Shown in pieces: positions 10,501 to 21,212 of a stretch of DNA of 41,031 bases. Every line of letters begins with the position of its first letter. The stretch's first letter is position 1. Source of the stretch: Oehlia diaphana (lineage: Eukaryota > Glomeromycota > Glomeromycetes > Glomerales > Glomeraceae). Position numbers and translations under genes: made by a program. The DNA is taken from contig QZLH01000641.1 of assembly GCA_003833135.1 (NCBI GenBank), forward strand, positions 10,006-51,036. Direction: 5' to 3'. The notes beneath the pieces are model-generated. The model searched no databases, was not told where the DNA came from, and saw only the letters and a list, made by a program, of their open reading frames with translations.

Positions 10501-10857
10501 TAATATAGATTTAATATTGATACGATATCGAAATAAAGTATTATCATTTTGATATCATTTCAATATTAAATCGACATCAAAATGATATCGAAATGATAAT
10601 AGAAATGACATCGAAACAACATCTTTAAGTTTAATTTAAAGATATCATTTCGATATCATTTTAATTATCATTTCAATATCATTTTGATGTCGATTTAATA
10701 TTGAAATGATATCAAAATGATAATACTTTATTTCAATATCGTATCAATATTAAATCTATATTAAAATAATATCAAAATGATATCAAAATGATACCGTTAA
10801 GATAAACTTAATGATATCGATTCTATATTGATTAAAAATGTTAAGTTTTTGTAAAGT
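10501..10857. mobile_element. Palindromic MITE-like element, copy 2 (left end missing)
   Basis: Collinear with 8852-9208, same length of 357 bp without indels, differing at only a handful of positions by eye (about 98 per cent identical). The left ~60 bp of the element are absent at the N. The right end has AAGTTTTTGTAAAG, one change from copy 1. It continues to the unrelated flank TTATATTCGC. Confidence 0.75.
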
Positions 10858-11078
10858 TATATTCGCATTTTTTAATTTTTTATTTCTTTGTTTTGTTAGG
10901 TCAGCAGTTTTTTTAGGAATATTAGTACCACTTTTATCACAATAAAAGAAAATACTAGCTATTCTTCCATTAACTGATTGAATTCATTTTTATATCCATA
11001 TAAATCTTTTATTATAATCATACTTAATTCGTAATCCGCAAATAAAGTAGAAAGTCCTATATCGAAAAAATATAATAT

Positions 11079-11336
11079 AAAAACTAAGTTTATTGGCATA
11101 AAATTATGCTATTTGGCTTACTTTTTGTTGAAAGTCTAGTAAAATTTTTGAGCACCTAGAGATGACTTACATATAGGTTTAAAGGAAAAAATTGCTTTAT
11201 TTTTAATGTTACGAATAATAGATTTTTACTTTTATAGGCTCATAGGAAAGTTATTTCTAATGGTTAAAAATTTTACAAGACTTCTAGTAAAAAGTTAGCC
11301 AAATAGTATAATTTTATGCTAATGGTTTTAGTTTTT
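11079..11336. repeat. Second palindromic MITE-like repeat (~260 bp)
   Basis: Left arm from AAAACTAAGTTTATTGGCAT (11079) and right arm ending ATGCTAATGGTTTTAGTTTT (11336) are imperfect reverse complements. Further matching blocks are CATAAAATTATGCTATTTGG against its complement at about 11298-11320, and GTCTAGTAAAATTTTT against AAAAATTTTACAAGAC. The similarity runs almost to the centre, leaving a loop of only some tens of bases. No coding sequence. Confidence 0.65.
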
Positions 11337-11686
11337 ACATCATTTTTTAAATATTAGTACTTTACTTTATCGCGTCTTTAGATTCTATGCTATTATATAT
11401 TATAATACAATATATAACTTAACCCCAGTTTTTACTCTACTTTTTACATGGATTATAAATTAAGAAATGCTTTTTATATACCAATAATATGTTTATAAAG
11501 ATTTTCTGAAGGTTCTTTTTCAAATAAAGGAGATGTATAATTATTCTAAAGTATTTATTTTCATATTAATATATATAATAGGGAGAATTAGTAATTGTGA
11601 AATATGCACACAATTTCACATATAAATTGATTCATAATACAGTAACACTGATTGCTCCTAAAAGATAAAAATGTATTTTGTAAATA

Positions 11687-11884
11687 ACATTTAATCTAGC
11701 AGTCCAATTTTGATAATCTTTTTTTATTTTGATCAGGGTAATGAAAGCTGTTAATTAAAAAAGATCATCAAAATTGGATCACTAGATCCAATTATTTTTG
11801 AAGATCAAATCAAGTCTGAATTGAATCAAATTTTAGAGAAAAAATTTGATTTATGCGGAACACTAATTTCATATGATGAAAATC
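11687..11884 (-). repeat. Right inverted repeat of the 8.5-11.9 kb element
   Basis: Inverted partner of 8471-8693. The left part (about 11697-11793) is a small palindrome with arms GTCCAATTTTGATAATCTTT and AAGATCATCAAAATTGGATC. The right part matches the outer half of the left repeat (AAATTTTAGAGAAAAAATTTG). Confidence 0.6.
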
Positions 11885-12389
11885 CAGTAATTTAATGTAA
11901 GCTTATGTATAATAATTTGCCAAAAAAGTTGATAATCTGGAATATTATAGATAAAGTAATAACAATGAGAAAAGTTTGTTTATTGAAATATAATTTTTAA
12001 ACAATATTTAAATTTCATTATTATTGTAGATTGAAATCTTGAAGTGATTTGAAAAAAAGTTATAGAAAAATTGAAAAAAGAAAATTTGTATGTACATACA
12101 GTATGTTGTTATAATTTTGTAGGCTTTTTCACATATAATAATATCTATATTAATTAGATCAATTGAACCATGAATAGTTGATCTTTTTAACTTTTAACTG
12201 GACAAAAATTAATTGGGGTAGAATTCTCAAAACACATGATTATGCACAATTGTTTAATAAATCAAAAAGGAAGCTTAACAAAGATAAAATTGATGAGTAA
12301 GTAAAAAATTTACTCTATAATGGGTGTAGCTGGATTGTAAATTTATTTTTTACTACTTATAATTATTGGCCTCTTACAACATATTTATA
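11885..12389. other. AT-rich spacer, nothing recognised
   Basis: No supportable gene, RNA or structured repeat on either strand. Confidence 0.4.
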
Positions 12390-13250
12390 ATTGTGATATC
12401 TTATAGAAGTCACTAATCGATTTGATAGTATAGAAAAATAAATTTTCAACTTTAGAATCTGAGGATGCACGTTTAACTATCAGAATTATTGAATTCTTGT
12501 AAGTACATTATTAAATATTTGAATCAAATTGAATGAAGATTTCGGTTTGCAGATACCAACCAGAATTTTATTTAGTCACCTCTGCTTACGAAAAGAAATA
12601 TAGATATTGTCAAAATCCTTAGTCCAATTTTTGATTAATATTTGAGAATTCATTCGAACTTAACTGATAAGTGATGATTTTTGTATTGCAATAATTCTAT
12701 AAAATTAATTTTTGTAAATTATCATTACGTAGTTACAAAATTGAATTATTATTAGTGCTTGAAACGAAGGTCCTATCGATAACACTAAATTCCGGGAAGA
12801 CCATTCTAAAATTAAAGTGGTAATGAAAAATTGTATGGATGTATTTTGGAATAAACTACATTTAAGTAAGATGAACTCGAAGAAGTCTTTGTAATGGGTG
12901 TTCAGATAACAGGGTATGTGTAAAAATACATTTTATTTATTCAGTACGGTTTAAGTTTTTCTGCTAAAATTTCTTAATTTGTTTAGGCACAAAATGGATA
13001 ATTTATTCCCTTACATATAATAATTCAAAAATTTTTATTTTTTTACTGGCGACTTTACACTACCAACAAATCTGAAATGGATGACCTTTTACCAGGTTTC
13101 TTGGAAAACTTCTAGCAATACGGGCATGTATGATTATACATGATAGATTTTCTTATCAAATTATACCATCAATGGAGATCAGAAATACTTTAAAATTTTC
13201 ACGCAATTCTTTCTTTTGCAAATCTTGTTCTTGTTGTTTATTTGTATCCG
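12390..13250 (+). pseudogene. Decayed ORF of an unrecognised family
   Basis: Short coding-like segments appear in order on the plus strand but in different frames: LESEDARLTIRIIEFL near 12450 followed by a GTAAGT donor, YQPEFYLVTSAYEKKYRYCQ near 12553, FREDHSKIKVVMKNCMDVFW near 12791 continuing as NKLHLSKM, DELEEVFVMGVQITG near 12870, and LGKLLAIRACMIIHDRFSYQ near 13101 continuing as IIPSMEIRNT. The order and character suggest one ancestral spliced gene with several frameshifts and stops. It reminds me of uncharacterised expanded proteins of Rhizophagus, but I cannot name a domain. No function is offered. Confidence 0.4.
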
Positions 13251-13811
13251 ACATACGTGTGTGACAAATTACAATTTTACGGTAAGACGAAAACCAGTGG
13301 TGTAATTCTCAGGATCTTCGGCAGCATGTATAGTATCCGCACTATTCGTATTGAATATTGTATTTTTTTCAAATAAATTTGTCAATCCTCAAAGCTTTCC
13401 GTATTTTGCTTATCATTTTTTATAATTTAGTTGCATACAGAATAATCCCCGTATATATCTATTGTGAAAAATATATACGGAAACTTGAAAAAATTATAAA
13501 AATTATGCATAAATGAAAAGGAAGCAAAAAGCGTAGTCGCTTTCGGTAACTAAAAAAAAATATACATCACTGCTATTCAAATCTTTATTTATTTGATTCC
13601 CTTTTCTCTATAAGTACAAATCATTTTCGTAATTTAGAAAAAAAACTAATAAAAAATAAGAAAAAGTTCAAATGGAAAAAACATTAGTCGTTTATATTTC
13701 TGATTATCAGATTGATAAAGATATGTGTAACGAGATTTTAAATTCATATAACTATATAGTTGCCGAATTTTAAAGTTATAATTTACGCGTTTCATTAACT
13801 TTTATGAGAAT
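13251..13811. other. 3' flank of SF3B1
   Basis: AT-rich sequence downstream of the SF3B1 stop (the gene runs leftwards). A hairpin with arms CCCCGTATATAT and ATATATACGG lies near 13446-13481. No gene is supported. Confidence 0.4.
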
Positions 13812-16800
13812 TTATAGCCACATAGACAATTCGTATCGTTCATAATTGTTTCTTTCGTCATCTTCTATGCGTGGATAATATGGAATCAAAGCGTCTTGAG
13901 CGCCAATGTATAAATTATTATATATCTTCCAGTAAATCTCTCGAACCTTTCGCGCAGGATGGAACAAACCCTAAATAAATAAAAGAAATTTGGTGTAAAT
14001 GACTTATAGAGGGTATGTTAGAATTTTATACCAAACTAACCTGTAAGACATATTGTAATACTGTAGTTGGACCAAGTGCTACTCTTAACCCTTCAATAGC
14101 TTCCATTACAGCATTTATAACGTGAGGAGAAGTTTCAAAAATATTCGGCCAAACGTAATTTAGCAAATGAAGAAGAGCATCCTCACATCCCAATCCAAAA
14201 ACTCCAAGTGACATATCTATTATAGGAATTTATGAAAGTTAAAAATATAAATTTTGAAATTCTTAATCAATTTTAAATAAATATTATTTATACATAAAAG
14301 ACACCTACGTTTTACAGTAGTGCACGCAGTTTGTCTATGCACTAAATCACGGTCCATTAATGCATCTTCCAACAACGGCGTAACGGCGTAAATATAGTCT
14401 TTTCCCATCTCTCCGATATATTCAAATAGGAACGAAAGTGACTAAATGCGCCATTTAATTATAAAAGTTAAAGTTTTGAATGATTTACTCTGACTACTTT
14501 AATAAATATAAAATAAATAAATAAAAACCTTAAGAACGCCATTTTGAACATTTAATTCAGGAACACGATATTCATTCATTAACGCAGGTAAAACGGTGAA
14601 AGGGGCGCAAGTTTCAGCAACGATAGCTATTAAAAATTTATAAGTTAATATAATATATAAAAATTGATTAACAATATTACACTCAATAATATATAAATAA
14701 AAAAAAATACCTATAGCAACTGTTGTACAAACTCTATTTTGACGCTATAAAAAATTTATGAGTATTATATTATATTATTATTTTAACAAGCGATAACAAC
14801 AAAAATAATTACCTCTTGAACTTTTAAATTATTTAATAAAGTTGCTAAAACATCCTGTGGACCAATCGCCTTCGCAATATAACCAAAAGTATTTACAGTA
14901 GCTCTTCGTATTCCTTTTTTGTGAGCCTTAAGCATGTCCAATAATTCAAAGCAAATTCGCATCCATTCTCTAGCACTGACAAATTCTGCACCACGATCTG
15001 CTATACGGCCAACAAGATCAATACATGATTCTTGAACCTTTTCATGTCTATTCTTAAGGATGGGAGTAAGTCTTGGAAGAAGATCTTTAATTGGAGGTGT
15101 CATACTAGACATCCCAATTACATTAACTATAGATTTCAAGCCTCCTAAAATAGAACCAAGTACTTCTGGATATTCCTCTCCCAAGTATTCATAAAGCACA
15201 ACGCCAAGATGGCCCATAAGTTTTTCTTCGCCGCAAGTTTTCATGACGACTGCAATACGAGAAATGAGGTCAGCAGCTTGCTGACGTACTTTTGCAGATT
15301 TGTTATTAAGACGCCATAAAATAGTAGAAGTAATTTGTTGCAAATAAGGTTTAACGCGTAAACCCAAAGCATTGACCACAGTACCAAACCCATTTAGCAT
15401 TACAATATCTTCCACAGTTTGCTCTTGAAAAGCGTATAAAATACCATCAATCAATACTTCTTCTAGACGAGTATCAATATCAGCAGCGCCTAACTGACTC
15501 ACAACTTTCTCGACAGTTTCCATAACCATTTTTCTGTATGGTTCCGATTCATCCTTTAAGTCTTCTACAATTCGACCTACAATTTCTGTTACACCAACCT
15601 TTTGAGCCAATTCCACCGTTGTTTCAACTACTTGGCGGTAATTACGACGATCAAGAGCCATTCTGCGAACCCAAAAATTCTTGAAAAATTCAGGAAGAAT
15701 TTCTTCTTTAATATAATGTGGCTGTACACCATCAGTGGCAGCACATTGTTTTACGACTTTAAGAACGATTTTTTTCATCTCTTCGTCAGGAGATTGAAAT
15801 TCTCGAATTAATATGATCATGACCTCTTTTGTATAATAATTGGCATATTCAGCATCCATAAGTGGAATTATATACCCGATAGCTTTTAAAAAGGCGGCTA
15901 ATCCTTTTCCACGATGTTTTCGAATACCAGTCCAAAGAGGTTTGAGAACTGAGTCAAAAGACTCAATACCATATGGTGCTGCGGCTTCAGCTAAAGCAGC
16001 AATAGCTAAAGCAGTAATTGTTCGTACTTTTTGTTGCTCATCTTCCAAACCATGAGCTATAGCTTCTACTAAATTTTTAAGATGTGGCAAAACAGCACAT
16101 CCCATCAATATAGCAATTTGCTGAACAATTTTTATACCGGTATGTCTAGCTTGCCAAGATTTTTTGCTTTTGCATACAGCCTTTAAAAATGGAAGCAAAG
16201 CAGGAATACCGTGCGCAGAAGCTACTACAGAGAAAGCACGGGCGGTTGTATTACGAACATATTCGTCAACATGATCAATATCTGGTCTCATAGTAGCTAT
16301 CATAGTTGGTAAACCAGCAGCTTTACTAAGATTACTTATAATTTCACGTCCCTCACATCGAGCAAAGTAGTCTTCATCAATTAAGAGAGGTTCGATAACC
16401 ACAAGAATTTTATGAACGTACGGACGAACTAGCGCATCTAATTTATACAATATACGATCGATAACTTTAACTAATAAATGTCGTTCTTGATCTTCCAAAT
16501 TTTGTGACATAAGCAGTGGAAGAATTTGATTAAAAAGAGGTCCTGCTCCAAAGTCTCTTGCCTTATCTGTAATCTGTCGAAGCGCAGTTTTTCTCATTGG
16601 AGGGGTTCCATTCTTGATTTTTAAAAGTAAGCGCATAATTTTGCGTTCTTTTAATTCTTCAACAGACAATTCACTTTCATCTTTGTCTTCTAGTAGTTTG
16701 CCAAAATGTTGCATATCTTCCTGCTTAAAGAATGGCAAATTGCCTACACCAGGAATTTCTGCTGGTAAATCATAATTTTGTGTTCTATCTTCCTCCAGCA

Positions 16801-17813
16801 TCACAAACCCATCTACCATTGGAGTTGGAGTTGCCATTAATTTTCGAGCGGGAGTTCTAATAGGAACATATCCTGCTGGCGGATCTAGGATCTTGTAACC
16901 TGTTGAAGGGAACATAGCATCAAGTTCCTCATCTGAAAGAGGCCTATTACGAGCATCTAAATCTTTTTCCCAACGTTGAGCTGTAATTTAAATACAAATA
17001 TATTATTATATAGGTTCGTGGGCCGTTAATATGAAAAGATATAAAATTGACCTACCTTCTGGAGTCATAGGCATTAAATGACCAGGTGTTGGGGTGAGAA
17101 GTCCTAAATTACCAACGGGTGTGGCTCCAATTTGAGCGACTGGATGTGTAGGGGTTTCGTCCCAACGAGATTTCTTAGCCGAAACTTGAGGAGTTACATC
17201 CCACCTGCTTCTTTTGCGAGGAGTATCCATTTCAACGTCTCCAGATATTCTAGGAGTCTCATCCCATCTACTTTTTCCAACAGATGATTCATCATCGGCT
17301 TTTGACCATTCTGACGTTTGTTTGACATCCACAGGTGTTTCCATATCCCAACGTCGCTTTTTTTGCGTTGTGGCTTGTTCTACCGTAACCTCTTTTGCTT
17401 TCTTTTCAGCTTCCTTTTTCTTTTTCTCAAGTTCACGCATAATACGTTGTTCTTCTTTTTCTAACTCAGCTTCTCGCATAACATCAGCATAGGATCGTGA
17501 CTCGTCTTTACTTTCATTTTCAGCGAATGGATCATTCCTTTCTGGTGAAATGGCTCGATTCAATCTACGAGCATGGTATTCACTTTGTCTATCTACAATG
17601 CGACGGGAACCAGTACGTTGTAAAAAGGGATCAACTTCGTCGTCACTACCTATCAGATCTTCATAGACTTCTGCGGGAGCTGTATATGAAGTAAGACGCT
17701 TAGTTTGCTGTTGGCTCAATTCGTCTACAGAATTAAGAAACTTATTTAGTCATTTGTTTAAAGTCCATAACATTTAATTTATTTAACCGTGAAATCAGTT
17801 ACCTATCTCCATT
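13812..17813 (-). CDS. SF3B1: Splicing factor 3B subunit 1 (SF3B1/Hsh155/Prp10)
   Basis: Core HEAT-repeat subunit of the U2 snRNP, which clamps the branch-site helix in the nucleus. Eight exons on the minus strand: 17804-17813, 17056-17724, 14813-16980, 14711-14744, 14529-14626, 14309-14441, 14041-14216 and 13812-13970. They total 3447 nt, 1148 aa, with all phases consistent. The 10-nt first exon encodes MEI and part of Asp. Residues ~120-235 hold U2AF-ligand-type tryptophan motifs (SRWDETP, SRWDVTP; Trp129, 157, 178, 191, 230). The p14-binding region [16 protein letters not shown] follows, then about 20 HEAT repeats to the C-terminus. Residues equivalent to human R625, H662, K666 and K700 are conserved (469, 506, 510, 544), as are R1074 and V1078 in the pladienolide pocket (918, 922). 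The protein is 156 aa shorter than human SF3B1, all in the N-terminal part. It shares a 145-bp divergent promoter with NOP16. Confidence 0.97.
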
Positions 17814-17958
17814 TTTTTTTTAAAAAGGTAAATTTTTGGTCGAGAAAAAAAATATTACCAATTGAATGTTGATTTTATTAATTACATAAGCTGAAAACTC
17901 GTGATGCTTATTAATATCTATACATAAATGACGCGAGCGCAGTAATTTGATTCTTTCA
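17814..17958. promoter_or_regulatory. Divergent promoter between SF3B1 and NOP16
   Basis: Only 145 bp separate the two start codons, so promoters and 5' leaders of both genes must lie here or overlap the first exons. An A/T run sits next to the SF3B1 start and a GACGCGAGCGCAG segment lies about 15 bp before the NOP16 ATG. No specific factor site can be named. Confidence 0.6.
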
Positions 17959-18811
17959 ATGGCTAGACCCCGAAAGCAACGCAAGATACGCAATCCATCA
18001 CTAAAAGTTTCGCGTAAAAATGCAAATAAACATTTCAAAAGAGTCCCAATAAAAGTCATTATTGATTTATTATTCAATTAATTTGCTTGGTATTTAAATA
18101 TGGCCTGATTCGTAAATTTTTTCTGTCCCATAGGGGAATTCCATTATTGCAGCTAATTGGGATAAAAAGGCTACTTTACGTCAAAAGTATTTAATTTAAG
18201 CGAGTTATTTAATCTTTAAGAACTTAACCTGTCGTTTTATTGACGCATTTCTCTCGTTTAACACAAAGTTATCATCGCATGGGCCTTATGACGTCTCTAA
18301 ATGGCGTTTCGGGTGGCGTTGAGAAGTTATATCCTGATAAGGCTCAAGAAATAGATATAGAAGTAATAAAGAAATCGTTAGGTCCTGAAGAAGGTATAAT
18401 AGAACGAGACGAAAAAGGTAATGTCATCAATGTAACTATTGGACGGTCTCGAGAAGAGGAGGAAGAGGAAGTGTTTGATACCGAAATCGACCCGATTCCC
18501 GCGAAAACGGATATTATTAAAGGTGTGACATTTTAAAAGTATCCTCAATATTGGTTTTTAAATTACTTATTGAGTAATCTTTTAATGTTGTATCAAATTA
18601 AGCTTTGGAAGCTCAAGCTGCAAGCGTTTTTAGCAAACACGAAAGCTATCAATCTATAGGAGAAAAACAGTTTATAGAAGAACTGATTCAAAAGTATGGC
18701 GATGATTATGATGCTATGTTTAGAGATATAAAGCTTAATATATATCAGCATACAGCGGCTCAATTAAGAAAAAAATGTCAAAGATATCTGAAAAATAAAC
18801 AAACAATTTAA
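17959..18811 (+). CDS. NOP16: Ribosome biogenesis protein Nop16
   Basis: Nucleolar factor needed for assembly of the large (60S) ribosomal subunit. Exons 17959-18054, 18134-18186, 18269-18522 and 18603-18811 give 612 nt, 203 aa. The N-terminus is a highly basic MARPRKQRKIRNPSLKVSRK. It is followed by the family signature GNSIIAANWDKKATLRQNYH continuing RMGL, which spans two splice joins and confirms them. After this come SGGVEKLYP and an acidic central region (EEEEEEVFDTEID). The C-terminus has EKQFIEELIQKYGDDYDAMF and QHTAAQLRKKCQRYL, again typical of Nop16. The first donor (GTCATT) is unusual; an upstream GTCCCA in the same phase would remove four residues. Its 3' end faces RPL17, 146 bp between stops. 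Confidence 0.92.
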
Positions 18812-18957
18812 AATTACTATAATAAATATTTATTATATTCTGTATCTAATAATCATTTGCAATGATAAAACATATTAAGTTCTTTTATTTTAAGTAATTT
18901 GACTAAAAGGAAATATATAAATCATCCTGAATGTTATTTTTTTCTCTCACGTTAGCT

Positions 18958-19884
18958 TTAAGCCTGAGTTTGAGCTTGAGCTTGAGAAGATGCGGTCAGT
19001 CTTTTTCTGGCAAGTTGCCTGCTATTAAGTCGTCTTTGAACCTTAGTATTATCACTTTCACGTTTTACTTGAGCAGCTTCTTCAGTAACGATGATTTCTA
19101 TATGGCATGGACTACTCATGTAAGGATTAATACGCTAAATAAATTGTAAAGTGAAAAAAAAAATAAATAAATCTTCATAATGTAAATAAAATCAAAAATA
19201 TACATATATTAAAAATATTTACACCATGAGCTCTGTAGGTTCTTCGTCTTTGCTTAGGAGCTTGATTCACTTGGATGTGAGAGATGATTAAATTTTCTAT
19301 ATCCAATTCTTTAACCTGTTTAAATAATCGTGTGAATACGTGAATACACATATATACATAAAAAAAAAATTATTATACAAATCGAACCTCCGCATTACTT
19401 CGAACATTTTTTAAAAGTCCTAATAGAAATTCAGCACTCTTTACGGGCCATCGACCTATTTTTATGATTAAATTAAAATATTGAAGTTATAGAACAAAAA
19501 TCTACGATAATGATAACTCATACCTTGAGTACAGCCAAAAGCTTTGGCCTGAGCACAACGACCAACGCCACCGTGGAACCGTCTAAAAGGAACAGCTTGC
19601 TTATGCTCTTTAACATCATTAAGGTATTTAATGGCATAAGTTAGTTTTTTTCCAGATATTGCCTTGGCAGTCTCGCGCGTATTCTTGAAGTGAACTCGTA
19701 AATAAGAACCACGAGTCTTTGCGTCTAAAAAAATTTTAATAATAAATTTAAATTAAAATACTGTCAAATGCAAAAATTCTTCTCTCCTATGCAAATACTT
19801 AGAAGCTAACATTCAATAGGATTCAGTAGGAAAAGTAAACATACACTTCGTTGCTTCTTTGGGTTCAGTAGAATATCTAACCAT
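18958..19884 (-). CDS. RPL17: 60S ribosomal protein L17 (uL22)
   Basis: Structural protein of the large ribosomal subunit that lines the peptide exit tunnel. Five exons on the minus strand: 19845-19884, 19524-19724, 19388-19455, 19223-19315 and 18958-19134. They total 579 nt, 192 aa, near the usual size. The reading starts [13 protein letters not shown] and runs through [72 protein letters not shown] and [20 protein letters not shown]. These are diagnostic uL22 blocks and cross all four splice joins. The C-terminal extension ends in a Gln/Ala-rich tail ([10 protein letters not shown]). Canonical donors GTATGT and GTAAAT were chosen over nearby alternatives because only they keep the frame. 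The start codon is 143 bp from that of RMT2. Confidence 0.97.
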
Positions 19885-20027
19885 TTTCAATAATATAGTC
19901 GAAAGAAAATAATTTGATCTTTGATGTAAAAAAATTTTGATCTTCAATAGATTATGATTGGCCATCAATTTTGCAGATTTGTGTGATGCGGAATCTCTAG
20001 TACAGTACTTTTTATCGCGTTCAAAAG
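19885..20027. promoter_or_regulatory. Divergent promoter between RPL17 and RMT2
   Basis: The two start codons are separated by 143 bp, which must hold both promoters. No TATA box or known ribosomal-protein element could be assigned with confidence. Sharing a promoter would couple a ribosomal protein with an enzyme that modifies ribosomal proteins. Confidence 0.6.
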
Positions 20028-21191
20028 ATGGAAGAAAGTCAAAAAGATATAAATTTGTGCTTATTAGACGCAATTTCTATTGAAAATGTTTCTCTTGTCG
20101 AACAACTTTTGGAACAGGGTGCAGACGTATGGTTCAGAGACGAAAAGGTACCAATGAAAGCAATACTTTAAAATTGAAGGTTTCTTTTTTTAAAAAAAAT
20201 AAATGCCAACAATAGGGAACGAGTCCGTTGCATTTCGCATGTTCAAAGGGTAATTTAGAAATTGTTAAGCTGTTACTTCAAAATGGTCATGCCTGGAATG
20301 CTATTGACAATGAAGGAAGCACAGCTGGAGAATATGCTAAGCGTAAAGGTCACAATTTGGTTTATGAGTTGCTTCTTGAAGAGGGTTGTAGAGCTGAATT
20401 GATACTCGGTATTTATTTAAAAAAATTTTTTTTTAAAAAAAATTCATTTGTATTTTACGCTATAATAAATAATATTTACGAGCAAAACGAATGACAAAGG
20501 GTTACTTAACTCGAAAGCAGAAAAGGACGAACAGCCTTCAAATATTAATTTCCTGTTACAACCTCTGAAGTATTCACAAGATGGCACAAAGTTACTTGAT
20601 TATGAAAATAATGGAGTCATGATGGGATGGGAAAAACCTTTAATGGAAAAACATGCCGAAATTATATGCATTAGAGAAGGTCTTGATATTTTGAATGTGG
20701 GATTTGGTTTAGGACTAATAGATACCGCATTTCAAAAATATAAACTTCGTAGTCATACAATAATTGAAGCTCATCCAGATGTTTATAAATTTATGATGGA
20801 CCGGGGTTGGAACAATAAACCTGGTGTAAAAATAATTTATGGCCGTTGGCAAGATGTTATAGACCAACTTGGTACTTATGACGGCATATTTTTTGATACA
20901 TTCGGGGAATATTATGAAGATCTACGTAAATTTCATGAAATATTGCCAAAACTTCTCAAATTTGATGGAATATATTCATTTTTCAACGGATTAGGTGCTA
21001 CTAATACGTTTTTTCATGATGTTTATTGTCGTATAGCAGAAATGCATCTAACAAGTGTTGGATTGCAAACAGAGTATATTGAAATTTCAATTGATCCTTC
21101 TAACGATAAAATATGGGAGGGAGTCAAAAGACGTTATTGGACTTTAGACACGTATAGATTGCCAAAATGCCAATTAATGTTGGAAATATAA
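20028..21191 (+). CDS. RMT2: Protein arginine N-methyltransferase 2 (Rmt2)
   Basis: In yeast Rmt2 methylates the delta nitrogen of an arginine in ribosomal protein L12 using S-adenosylmethionine. Exons 20028-20147, 20216-20408 and 20500-21191 give 1005 nt, 334 aa. Residues ~10-105 form ankyrin-type repeats (GADVWFRDEKGTSPLHFACS, then GNLEIVKLLLQNG). A Rossmann-fold methyltransferase follows: motif I LNVGFGLGLID at about 169-179, the acidic strand-2 residue in IIEAHPDVY (Glu193), then YGRWQDVI and the Rmt2-type FFDTFGEYYEDL. The C-terminus ends GVKRRYWTLDTYRLPKC, usual for the family. The third-exon acceptor was chosen as ACAAAG because it alone fits phase 1; a nearby ACGAG would break the frame. 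It is shorter than yeast Rmt2 (about 412 aa). It is convergent with the Nudix gene, with only 21 bp between the stops. Confidence 0.93.
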
Positions 21192-21212
21192 ATTTTGTTT
21201 ATGATAACTTAA

